A model generated the notes under the pieces. That model was not told where the DNA came from. It searched no databases and saw only the letters and a program-made list of their open reading frames with translations. DNA of 15,671 nt from an uncultured Bacilli bacterium (lineage in GTDB: Bacteria; Bacillota_I; Bacilli_A; RF39; UBA660): the NCBI GenBank assembly GCA_947628245.1, contig CANQZH010000009.1, positions 1-15,671 on the forward strand, in the 5' to 3' direction. Shown here piece after piece: positions 1-7,036 of this stretch. The stretch's first letter is position 1; every line of letters starts with the position of its first letter. Made by a program: the position numbers and the translations under genes.

Positions 1-1047
1 CTTACATCCGAAAATTTAAATGATGTTTTAAACCTTGCTAATGAATATATCTATTCTAAAAATAATCCTGATAAAACTTTAGATTTATTAGATTCAGTAT
101 GTGCCAAAATAAAATATGAAAAAAGTAATAAATTAAATATTGAAAATGTTATTAAGAAAAAAGAAAACTTATTGAAAAATGGTGAATATAAAGATGCCTT
201 ACAAATAGCCAAAGAAGAACAAAAAATTCGAAATACTAAAGAAAAATTAATAATGACTAAAAAAGATATCTTAGAAGTAATTGAAAAAAAGACAAATATG
301 ATTTTACTAACTTCCAAAAAAACTTTAATCAATCAATTAAGAACTAACTTATTTAATAACATTTTAGGTCAAGATGATGTTTTAAATAAATTACTTGATA
401 CAATGGAATATAGTAAAACAAAAGGAACTAGTTTCTTATTTTTAGGGGGTAGTGGCGTTGGCAAAACACAAACTGTTAAAATTATCAGTGATACTTTAAA
501 AACTAATTTAATTCGTATTGATATGAGCGAATATCATTTAGAAGAAAGTATTAATCGTTTAATTGGAGCTCCAAGTGGTTATGTTGGTTATGGTAAAGAT
601 TATGTTTTTCGTAGTTTAATAGATCATCCTTATTCAACTATTTTATTTGATGAAATTGAAAAAGCTCATCCGAAAGTTTTAAATCTTCTTTTACAAATAT
701 TAGATGAGGGTTTTATAACTGATAGTTTAGGTAATAAAATTCATTTTGACCATACTTATATCTTTTTAACAAGTAATATTAAAATAAAAGATAAGATTGG
801 TTTTAATAGTTCTCTAAATAATTCCCTAGACAATCTTTTATCCAAAGAATTAGTCGGAAGAATAGATATGATTTTACCTTTTAATAATATTACAAAAGAT
901 ATAGCTAAAAAATACATTCAAAAAAATTTAATAAATAAAAATATAAATTATGAAGAATTATTAAATGAAAGTGATATTGCTAAATATGGACTTCGTAATT
1001 TAAAAAATTTAATAAATAAATACAATAAAAAAAGTATTACTGTTTAA
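1..1047 (+). CDS. Clp/Hsp100 AAA+ unfoldase (ClpC/ClpA-like), 3' part, 5' end outside the window
   Basis: The frame is open from base 1, so this is the last 348 residues of a longer gene. Residues ~10-35 resemble the end of the first AAA domain (YSKNNPDKTLDLLDSVCAKI, like the PDKAIDLLDEA motif of Clp ATPases). The second AAA domain has Walker A GGSGVGKT (149-156), pore loop GYVGY, Walker B ILFDEIEKAH with D217-E218, sensor 1 FLTSN, arginine-finger-type ELVGRID (R287) and sensor 2 GLR (R332; usually GAR). An IGF tripeptide at 266-268 sits where ClpA/ClpC carry the loop that docks on ClpP, so a role in ATP-driven unfolding for ClpP is likely. Oddities: the helical linker between the domains is divergent, and the protein stops about 16 residues after sensor 2, without the usual C-terminal stretch of the small domain. 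Family assignment is firm; ClpC versus ClpA/E is not decided because the N domain is missing. Confidence 0.9.
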   Translation, partial: LTSENLNDVLNLANEYIYSKNNPDKTLDLLDSVCAKIKYEKSNKLNIENVIKKKENLLKNGEYKDALQIAKEEQKIRNTKEKLIMTKKDILEVIEKKTNMILLTSKKTLINQLRTNLFNNILGQDDVLNKLLDTMEYSKTKGTSFLFLGGSGVGKTQTVKIISDTLKTNLIRIDMSEYHLEESINRLIGAPSGYVGYGKDYVFRSLIDHPYSTILFDEIEKAHPKVLNLLLQILDEGFITDSLGNKIHFDHTYIFLTSNIKIKDKIGFNSSLNNSLDNLLSKELVGRIDMILPFNNITKDIAKKYIQKNLINKNINYEELLNESDIAKYGLRNLKNLINKYNKKSITV

Positions 1048-1070
1048 TATTATTTTGATAGTAATATTTT
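1046..1070 (+). terminator. Weak hairpin terminator after the Clp gene
   Basis: AATATTA and TAATATT flank a 9-base loop immediately at the stop codon and are followed by a run of T. The stem is only A-T pairs, so strength is doubtful. Confidence 0.35.
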
Positions 1071-1082
1071 TTATTGTTTAAG

Positions 1083-1111
1083 TTGACAATCCCATTTTTT
1101 TTTCATAAAAT
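1083..1111 (+). promoter_or_regulatory. Sigma-A type promoter of the surface protein gene
   Basis: A perfect -35 TTGACA (1083-1088) lies 17 bases before TAAAAT (1106-1111). Transcription would begin about 1118, just before the ribosome binding site AAAAGGAG (1121-1128) and ATG 1138. This is the best consensus promoter in the window and suggests strong expression. Confidence 0.75.
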
Positions 1112-1137
1112 AACTTTAAGAAAAGGAGTTTGATTAT

Positions 1138-3885
1138 ATGAAAAAAAGAATTGTTTTTATTATTTTAAGTGTCGCTTTATTTATACCTAAAGCTAATGCT
1201 ATAGTCTACAAATATTTAGATTTTACTGATACTGAAAAAACTTATGTTTTTCCTGATACTAATACCAAATATGGTAATTTAGAAGAAGATGGTTATGAAC
1301 TTTCTAAAGTAAATGAACACGATTTTCTTTTAAAATTAAAAAATGTTTATGCTTCTGAAATCATTTTACCTCAAGATGATGCTGATATAGGAAGAAGTAT
1401 GTATGATGAAGAAGATAAACCAAGAGAATCTTATGTAACTGTTATTTTAGAGGGTAATAACTATATTTATGGTACTCATCAAAATAGTGGTTTTATTGCT
1501 AATCCTACTAAAGGTACTACTATTAGTGGATCTGGTAATTTAACTATTAATGGTCATCAAGGTATTACTACTTGGGGCAATTTAACTATTAATGGTACTG
1601 GAACTTTTAATATTAAAAGTGCTACTCGTGGGTTTACTTCTACCTATGATATTAATATTTTAAGTGGTGAATATAACATTAATTCTCATTTAGAATCTTT
1701 ACTTGCTAGTGGAAATGTTAGAATTGCTAATGCAACTTTTGCTTCTACAACTACAAATACTAATTATAATAATTTTGAATCTTATGGTAATGTAGTGATT
1801 AATAATTCAAATATTAATATAAATAATGGTGAAAAAGGTTTAGTTAGTCGTAATTTAATGATTAATAATTCAACTGTTGAGGCATCTGGAACTTTAAATG
1901 CTATTATTGCTAGTGGAAATATTGATATTACTGGGGGAAAGATAACTGCTTCATCTAATACGAGAAGACAAGCAGCTATTGATAGTTCTAAATCTATTAA
2001 TTTAAATAATACTGATGTTGTTGTAACAGCTTTAGGAAATGGTCTAACAGCCCGTAATGAAAACGAATCAGTTATAATGATTGGTAAAGGAACTAATCTT
2101 AAAATTAATATAACAGGAAGAGCTGTATCTAGCATATATGATTGTGATGGTTATGCTCTTGCAAGTGTTAGGGATGTTGTTATTAAAAATGGAGCTAATT
2201 TAGATATCGCTGGACCTAATGGGGTATTTTTAAAAAGACCAAAATTTGAAGATGGACCTTATTATTTATTAGCGGGTACAACCGCTTCAAATGATAAAAA
2301 ATATAGATATGCTGTTAAAAGAAGTAAAGAATATGTTACAACTTTTGATAGTCAAGTTAGATCACTTGAAACGGTATATACTAGTGATAACGAACCTCCT
2401 GTAATAAGTGGAATAAATAACGATTCTTATTGTGAATCTCCAACAGTTACCGTAACTGATGAAAATATAATTGATTCAGTAACTGTAAATGGTACTAAAG
2501 TTAAAAATTATATTGAAAATAAAGATAATAAAAAAATATTTGTAATACCTAGTAGTAATAATATTATTAAAGATATAATTGCTAAAGATATTTTAGGAAA
2601 TACTTCTAAAACTACAGTTACCGTATATAATGGCCATAATTTAGAGGCAAAAATAAGAGAAGGAGTTAAATCTACTTGTGCTAAAGAAGGATATCATTAT
2701 GTTGATTATTATTGTACTCATTGTCATAAATTAATTAAAACAGAAGTTGTATATGATAAATTAGAAGAACACGATTATAGTGAATGGAAAATAGAGGGAA
2801 CAACAAAGACAAGAACTTGTAAAATATGCGGACATACTGAAGTAGAAAATATAACTATTGATACTAGTAAAGTAGTGTTATCAACAGTAAGTTATAATTA
2901 TGATGGTAAAGCTAAAACTCCAGCTGTTACTGTAAAAAATAATGACAATCAAGTTCTTAAAATTAACAACGATTATACAGTTAAGTACATCAATAATGTA
3001 AATGCAGGTACTGCAACTGTAACGGTTAAAGGTAAAAATAATTACCGAGGTGAAGTAAAGAAAACCTTTACTATCAAAAAGGTAAATAATACAATAACTG
3101 CAACAAATATAACTAAAAACTATAATGCTAAAGCTCAAAGCTTTAATATTGGGGCTAAGCAAAAAGGCAATGCAAAATTAACATATAGTAGTAATAATAA
3201 AAATATCAGTGTTGATAAAAATGGTAAAGTAACAGTAAAAGCAGGATTTATTGGTAAAGCCACAATTACTATTACAGCCCCAGCAACAAGTGGATATAAT
3301 AAAGCAACTAAAACAATTACTGTAACCGTTAATAAAATTAATAATACAATCACAGCTGGAAATATAACTAAAAACTATAATGCCAAAGCTCAAAGCTTTA
3401 ATATTGGAGCTAAACAAAAAGGTAATGCAAAATTAACATATAGTAGTAATAATAGTAAAAATATCAGTGTTGATAAAAATGGTAAAGTAACAGTAAAAGC
3501 AGGATTTGTCGGTAAAGCCACAATTACTATTACAGCACCAGCAACAAGCGGCTATAATAAAGCAACTAAAACAATTACCATTACTATTAATCCAAGCCCT
3601 GTTCAAATTTCCAAATTAACAAACTCTAGTAGTAAAAAGCTAAATGTTAAATGGAATAAAAATACTACAGTAAATGGTTATCAAATTCAATATTCTACTG
3701 ACAAAAATTTTAAAAAAGATGTTAAAACTGTAACAATTAGTAAAAACAGTACAATAACAAAAGATATAACTAATTTAGTTAAAAATAAAACTTATTATGT
3801 AAGAATTAGAACTTATAAAACCGTTTCTAAAGTAAATTATTATTCTACTTGGAGTAGTGTTAAAAATCTTAAAATAGTTAAGTAA
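1138..3885 (+). CDS. Large secreted surface protein: beta-helix-like region, Cys-rich module, Ig-like repeats, FN3
   Basis: Residues 1-21 form a Sec signal peptide (MKKRIV, hydrophobic core, ANA before the likely cut at 21/22). About 60-390 is rich in short turns such as GNLTING and NININNG, as in right-handed beta-helix carbohydrate-binding or adhesin regions. Residues ~510-570 hold two CxxC pairs (C526/C529 and C561/C564, plus C514) in the 'HxYxxW...TRTCxxCG' pattern seen in clostridial surface proteins, possibly a zinc ribbon. Residues 575-649 (YDGKAKTPAVTV, DYTVKY, GTATVTVKG) form one Ig-like domain; 650-734 and 735-818 are two near-identical Ig-like (MBG/Big-type) repeats; 821-915 is a fibronectin type III domain. 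There is no LPXTG, transmembrane tail or choline/SLH repeat, so how it stays on the surface is unclear. Binding to host or sugar ligands is inference; no catalytic site is recognised. Confidence 0.88.
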   Translation: MKKRIVFIILSVALFIPKANAIVYKYLDFTDTEKTYVFPDTNTKYGNLEEDGYELSKVNEHDFLLKLKNVYASEIILPQDDADIGRSMYDEEDKPRESYVTVILEGNNYIYGTHQNSGFIANPTKGTTISGSGNLTINGHQGITTWGNLTINGTGTFNIKSATRGFTSTYDINILSGEYNINSHLESLLASGNVRIANATFASTTTNTNYNNFESYGNVVINNSNININNGEKGLVSRNLMINNSTVEASGTLNAIIASGNIDITGGKITASSNTRRQAAIDSSKSINLNNTDVVVTALGNGLTARNENESVIMIGKGTNLKINITGRAVSSIYDCDGYALASVRDVVIKNGANLDIAGPNGVFLKRPKFEDGPYYLLAGTTASNDKKYRYAVKRSKEYVTTFDSQVRSLETVYTSDNEPPVISGINNDSYCESPTVTVTDENIIDSVTVNGTKVKNYIENKDNKKIFVIPSSNNIIKDIIAKDILGNTSKTTVTVYNGHNLEAKIREGVKSTCAKEGYHYVDYYCTHCHKLIKTEVVYDKLEEHDYSEWKIEGTTKTRTCKICGHTEVENITIDTSKVVLSTVSYNYDGKAKTPAVTVKNNDNQVLKINNDYTVKYINNVNAGTATVTVKGKNNYRGEVKKTFTIKKVNNTITATNITKNYNAKAQSFNIGAKQKGNAKLTYSSNNKNISVDKNGKVTVKAGFIGKATITITAPATSGYNKATKTITVTVNKINNTITAGNITKNYNAKAQSFNIGAKQKGNAKLTYSSNNSKNISVDKNGKVTVKAGFVGKATITITAPATSGYNKATKTITITINPSPVQISKLTNSSSKKLNVKWNKNTTVNGYQIQYSTDKNFKKDVKTVTISKNSTITKDITNLVKNKTYYVRIRTYKTVSKVNYYSTWSSVKNLKIVK
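3085..3591 (+). repeat. Two tandem ~255-bp repeats inside the surface protein gene
   Basis: Copy 1 is 3085-3339 (85 codons) and copy 2 is 3340-3591. Their proteins differ at only about half a dozen positions plus one inserted Ser (NNKNIS versus NNSKNIS), and most of the DNA is identical, including long stretches around AATATCAGTGTTGATAAAAA. This points to recent duplication or ongoing homogenisation, and copy number could vary between strains. Confidence 0.95.
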
Positions 3886-3893
3886 TAGCGAAA

Positions 3894-3920
3894 AGAAGTT
3901 TATAAAAAGCTTCTTTTTTT
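3894..3920 (+). terminator. Rho-independent terminator of the surface protein gene
   Basis: AGAAGTT (3894-3900) pairs with AGCTTCT (3908-3914, one G-T pair), followed by seven T. Confidence 0.8.
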
Positions 3921-3956
3921 AGAAACTTTCTTTATAATGTTTTTATCTTTTAATAA

Positions 3957-3980
3957 AAAAAAGACCAATTGGCCTTTTTT
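3957..3980 (-). terminator. Terminator of the DUF378 gene, possibly bidirectional
   Basis: AAAAAAG(A)CC, loop AATT, GG(C)CTTTTTT with one mismatch. Read leftward it follows directly on the TAA of the DUF378 gene and ends in a T run; read rightward it backs up the surface-protein terminator. Confidence 0.7.
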
Positions 3981-4183
3981 TATTCGTGAGTTTCTAAATG
4001 ATTAAAGAAAATTCCTATATCAATAAGTCCACATAAACCTATTAAAATATAGATTATTCTAACTATTATAGATCCTTCTTCAAAAATAGTTGTAACTAGA
4101 TTAAAATCAAATAATCCAATTAATCCCCAGTTTAAAGCACCTAATACAGTAAAGAATAAACATATCTTATAAATAGTTTCCAT
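3980..4183 (-). CDS. Small DUF378-family (YuzA-like) membrane protein
   Basis: A 67-residue protein of mostly hydrophobic sequence with two membrane helices (about 5-23 and 38-58). The pattern ALNWGLIGLF-DFNLV followed by a second helix with LIGLCGLID is typical of the DUF378/YuzA family, small integral membrane proteins of unknown function that are common in Bacillota. The start is ATG at 4183: AAGGAG (4196-4191) lies 7 bases before it, while the alternative GTG at 4189 abuts the binding site. The gene stands alone on the - strand, divergent from the lipoprotein gene. Length is normal for the family. Confidence 0.82.
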   Translation of the reverse strand: METIYKICLFFTVLGALNWGLIGLFDFNLVTTIFEEGSIIVRIIYILIGLCGLIDIGIFFNHLETHE

Positions 4184-4228
4184 AAACACTCTCCTTACTA
4201 AACATAGTATGAGTAATCTTTTTTATTT

Positions 4229-4257
4229 TATACATTCATATTTTAAATAATTATAAA
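4229..4257 (+). promoter_or_regulatory. Possible promoter of the lipoprotein gene
   Basis: TATACA (4229-4234) lies 17 bases before TATAAA (4252-4257), about 30 bases upstream of ATG 4288. Given the base composition this is only a candidate. Confidence 0.3.
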
Positions 4258-4287
4258 TATAGTTAATTAGAAAAGGAAAGTGGTTAA

Positions 4288-5367
4288 ATGAAAAAAGTTG
4301 TAATCTTATTATTAGTTGGAACTTTGTTAATAACTGGGTGTGGTAAAAAGAATGCTAAAAACATTATTAATGATTTTTCTAACAAAGTTAATAATACTAA
4401 AAGTTATTCACTTAAAGGAAATATGGAAATATATGCTGATGAAGAAACATTTACCTATAGTATTGAAGCCGACTTTATGAAAGATAATTTTTATAAAGTT
4501 ACTATGGTTAATCAAACTAATAATCACGAACAAGTCTTACTTAGAAATTCTGAAGCTGTTTATGTTATAACGCCAAGTCTTAATAAAAGTTTTAAATTTC
4601 AAAGTGAATGGCCTGATAATTCTAGTCAAAGTTATTTATTAAAAGCAATTACTACTGATTTAAAAAATGACCAAAATAGTAGTGTAGAACAAATAGACGA
4701 TAATTATGTAATTAAATCAAGTGTTAATTATCCAAATAATCCTGAATTAAAATATCAAAAAGTTACTTTAGATAAAGATGGTAATTTAAAGAAAAATGAA
4801 GTTTATGATGAAAATGATGCTTTAAAAATGAAAGTTACTTTTACATCTATAGATTACAATGCTTCTTTAAGTGAAGATGATTTTAAACTAGAAGAATATA
4901 TTAAAGAAGAAAAGCAAGAAGAAAAAACTGAAGATAAAAAAACTTGTACCGAAAGTACTTGTAAGGAAGAAAATGCCAAATGTGAAGGAGATGCTTGTGA
5001 AAAAGAAACTGGCTTATTAGAAAACATAATGTATCCTTTATATATTCCAAGCAACACTTACTTATCAACATCTGATAAAGTGAATACTGATAATGGTAAT
5101 CGGGTAATTTTAACTTTTGGTGGTGAGAAAAACTTTGTTCTTGTTGAAGAAAAAGCTAGTATTTCAGAAGATTTTGAAATTATTCCTGTATATGGCGACC
5201 CTCTAATCGTTAATGATACATATGGAGCTTTAGGAGCTAACAGCCTAACTTGGACAGAAGATAATATAAGCTATTACTTAGCTGGAAATGATTTAACAAC
5301 TAATGAACTAATATCTATTGGTAAAAGTATTAGAGGAGAAGATATAACAGTAAGTAAAGAAAAATAA
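4288..5367 (+). CDS. Lipoprotein with LolA/GerS-like N domain and DUF4367-like C domain
   Basis: A lipoprotein signal ends in the lipobox LITGC (Cys18). Residues ~25-205 look like the LolA-fold family of Gram-positive lipoproteins (YdcC/GerS-like): FSNKVNNTKSYSLKGNMEIY, then alternating strands, a membrane-proximal YQKVTLDKDGNLKK segment and a final SEDDFKLEEYI. A strongly acidic/lysine linker (205-242) carries four cysteines, C220, C225, C232 and C237, with a mirrored spacing (x4, x6, x4). Residues ~245-355 (YPLYIPSNTYL, VILTFGG, FVLVEEKA) resemble the DUF4367 or sigma-factor-regulator domain. The N domain suggests binding of a lipid-like or envelope ligand, and GerS relatives act in spore germination, but neither role is shown here. 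RBS AAAGGAAAG precedes ATG 4288. Confidence 0.8.
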   Translation: MKKVVILLLVGTLLITGCGKKNAKNIINDFSNKVNNTKSYSLKGNMEIYADEETFTYSIEADFMKDNFYKVTMVNQTNNHEQVLLRNSEAVYVITPSLNKSFKFQSEWPDNSSQSYLLKAITTDLKNDQNSSVEQIDDNYVIKSSVNYPNNPELKYQKVTLDKDGNLKKNEVYDENDALKMKVTFTSIDYNASLSEDDFKLEEYIKEEKQEEKTEDKKTCTESTCKEENAKCEGDACEKETGLLENIMYPLYIPSNTYLSTSDKVNTDNGNRVILTFGGEKNFVLVEEKASISEDFEIIPVYGDPLIVNDTYGALGANSLTWTEDNISYYLAGNDLTTNELISIGKSIRGEDITVSKEK

Positions 5368-5371
5368 TTTA

Positions 5372-5408
5372 AAAAAGTGAAGTCATTTTCATTGTAACTT
5401 CACTTTTT
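5372..5408. terminator. Bidirectional terminator between lipoprotein and Rpn genes
   Basis: A 12-bp perfect stem AAAAAGTGAAGT / ACTTCACTTTTT with a 13-base loop. It ends in T runs on both strands and sits between two convergent genes. Confidence 0.88.
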
Positions 5409-5414
5409 AAATGG

Positions 5415-6245
5415 TTAATTAGGTATTTTTATCGATTTTTGTAATTTCAAAATTTTATTTAATGGTAATTCCGTTATTTTACATACAATTTCGGGTTCAA
5501 AATTTTCAGCTAACATTTTTTCAGCAGTTTTTATTTGGTTTGATTTTATTCCAGCTTTTTTGCCAATGTTTCTTTCTTTTCTTTTTATCCAAAATTCTTT
5601 ATCAAATAACCATTGGTTTTCCTCATCATTAAGAAAAGCTTCGGCGCATTTAACTACATCTTTCAAATTCTCATCTCCCTTCGCTATCACTCGTAATTCT
5701 TCAATGCTTTTTCCATTAAACATTTTAAAGTATTTAATAGTTTTATCATTTACACCTACATTATAGTTATTCTTCTTTAACTTGTCAAGGTCTATAACAT
5801 AGATTAATAAATCTTCACCAAATCTTTTTGTAGAACTATTCTTGTAATTCATTATTCCATATTTGTTTATTTCATCTTCTTTTATTTCACATTTTTCACA
5901 AATATTTAACTGAATTACTCTTTTAGGAATATATTTTTTTCCTCGTTTTATTTGAGTTCCAAATATTCTCGTAACATAGCTTTTACTTTTTTCCATTTCT
6001 TCTTTTCCAAAAGTAGTATAAGCTTCAATATTATAAATAGTGTCATTTCCTACAACAACAATATCACTACGCATTGATTTATCATCATATTTTACTTTAG
6101 GAAGAACCCATTCATTTAATACTTCTACATTACTACCATTAAAATCCATAAAAAAGGTTTTAATAAAATCAACTACAATTTTCTTTTGGCTAAAGATATA
6201 ATTAAATACTATATCATTTGTTAATGGCATAAAATTAGTAGCCAT
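5415..6245 (-). CDS. Rpn/PDDEXK_2-family nuclease (recombination-promoting nuclease / 'putative transposase')
   Basis: A 276-residue protein. It opens with MPLTNDIVFNYIFSQKK, the usual start of the Rpn/PDDEXK_2 family. The nuclease core shows RSDIVVVG (D61) followed by YNIEAY (E74, Y76); most relatives have ExQ or ExK there, so a Tyr at the last position may weaken catalysis. The C terminus has the family tail, with a Gly/Lys hinge and AEKMLAENFEPEIVCKITEL, which resembles a small helical motif. These proteins cleave DNA and raise RecA-independent recombination in E. coli; chromosomal function is otherwise poorly known. The start is ATG 6245, because AAGGAGG (6251-6257) lies 5-6 bases before it; the longer frame to 6302 has no binding site. 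It is a single gene with a divergent neighbour. Confidence 0.88.
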   Translation of the reverse strand: MATNFMPLTNDIVFNYIFSQKKIVVDFIKTFFMDFNGSNVEVLNEWVLPKVKYDDKSMRSDIVVVGNDTIYNIEAYTTFGKEEMEKSKSYVTRIFGTQIKRGKKYIPKRVIQLNICEKCEIKEDEINKYGIMNYKNSSTKRFGEDLLIYVIDLDKLKKNNYNVGVNDKTIKYFKMFNGKSIEELRVIAKGDENLKDVVKCAEAFLNDEENQWLFDKEFWIKRKERNIGKKAGIKSNQIKTAEKMLAENFEPEIVCKITELPLNKILKLQKSIKIPN

Positions 6246-6314
6246 TGTTTTCCTCCTTTCTAAGAATAGAGCATATTTACCCTTTCTACTTATATATTCC
6301 AAAAAAAAATGTCA

Positions 6315-6373
6315 TTTCCTTTTTTTTGTAGTTTTTTTATAATCTTTCCTTTTATAAATGAATATGCTAGAAT
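6315..6373 (+). promoter_or_regulatory. Two tandem promoter-like elements before the 194-aa gene
   Basis: TTTCCT (6315-6320) with a 17-base spacer leads to TATAAT (6338-6343); 30 bases further on, TTTCCT (6345-6350) with a 17-base spacer leads to TAGAAT (6368-6373), the latter with an extended TGC before it. The second places the start of transcription near 6380, just upstream of the RBS. Confidence 0.45.
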
Positions 6374-6397
6374 ATTATCAAGAAAAGAGGATTGTAT

Positions 6398-6982
6398 ATG
6401 ATTATAGAACCAAAATTAATTGATCATAATCGTGATGAAGTAGCAATAAATAAAGATAATTTTGTTTTAAATGGGCGAGGTATGTTTCTTCATTATCGAA
6501 GAAATGCTGAAGGTAATTTTGATATTGTTTATACTAAAAATAATATTGGAGCTAAAGCATATTACAATAATCAAATATGGGTATTATTAAATCCTAATAA
6601 AGACACTATCTATCACGCCATCAACCATTGTGAACTAGAATTAGATTCTATAATTGATATTTATAAAATAAAAAGTTCTAAAAAAGATAATAATTATTTG
6701 TGTGTTGTAACTGAAGTTCCCAATCAAAATGAAATAATTGATACTTTAGGAGTAGTTATCAACCCTCAAACTTTAGAACCTGTCTTTGTTTATAGTGTTA
6801 ATAATAATGAAACAAAATCCGTTATGTCCCAAGTTGAAGCTAAAAGAAAATTTGGTTGTACCCTTTCCACTAATTATCGTTTGCAATATACCATTGAACA
6901 ACTTATCAACAATGACAATATAATATCTAAAAATGCTAAAGAACGTTGTGAAATATTGGAAAGAGTTATTAAGAAAGCTTAA
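6398..6982 (+). CDS. Hypothetical 194-aa protein, no family recognised
   Basis: No signal peptide and no membrane segment; probably cytosolic. The sequence looks alpha/beta, beginning MIIEPKLIDHNRDEVAINKD, with aromatic-rich strands (YYNNQIWVLLNP), an acidic patch around HCELELDSIIDIYKI, and a helical, basic C terminus. I recognise no motif. The start chosen is ATG 6398, because AAGAGG (6385-6390) sits 7 bases before it; the in-frame TTG at 6392 is too close. It has its own promoter and terminator, so it is probably a single-gene unit. Codon use matches its neighbours. Confidence 0.75.
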   Translation: MIIEPKLIDHNRDEVAINKDNFVLNGRGMFLHYRRNAEGNFDIVYTKNNIGAKAYYNNQIWVLLNPNKDTIYHAINHCELELDSIIDIYKIKSSKKDNNYLCVVTEVPNQNEIIDTLGVVINPQTLEPVFVYSVNNNETKSVMSQVEAKRKFGCTLSTNYRLQYTIEQLINNDNIISKNAKERCEILERVIKKA

Positions 6983-6984
6983 AT

Positions 6985-7012
6985 AGGAAAGTTGCATTTC
7001 CTTTTTCTTTTT
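6985..7012 (+). terminator. Terminator of the 194-aa gene
   Basis: AGGAAA (6985-6990), loop GTTGCA, TTTCCT (6997-7002), then TTTTCTTTTTT. The loop also carries the -35 box of the next gene. Confidence 0.6.
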
Positions 7013-7020
7013 TGTATAAT
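6992..7020 (+). promoter_or_regulatory. Promoter of the membrane-anchored thioredoxin-like gene
   Basis: TTGCAT (6992-6997), 17-base spacer, TATAAT (7015-7020). Transcription would start near 7027, leaving a leader of about 10 bases. It overlaps the terminator of the upstream gene. Confidence 0.6.
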
Positions 7021-7036
7021 TAAAGTGGTGATTTAA

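Noticed and set aside
1782..2135. Open frame of 117 codons on the - strand inside the surface protein gene
   Set aside because: Shadow of the repetitive + strand coding region; no RBS, low-complexity hydrophobic product.
2881..3417. Several - strand open frames over the Ig-like repeats
   Set aside because: They mirror each other because the DNA is duplicated, lack start signals, and lie in a clear + strand gene.
4854..5057. 67-codon - strand frame, Ser-rich
   Set aside because: Antisense of the Glu/Lys-rich linker of the lipoprotein.
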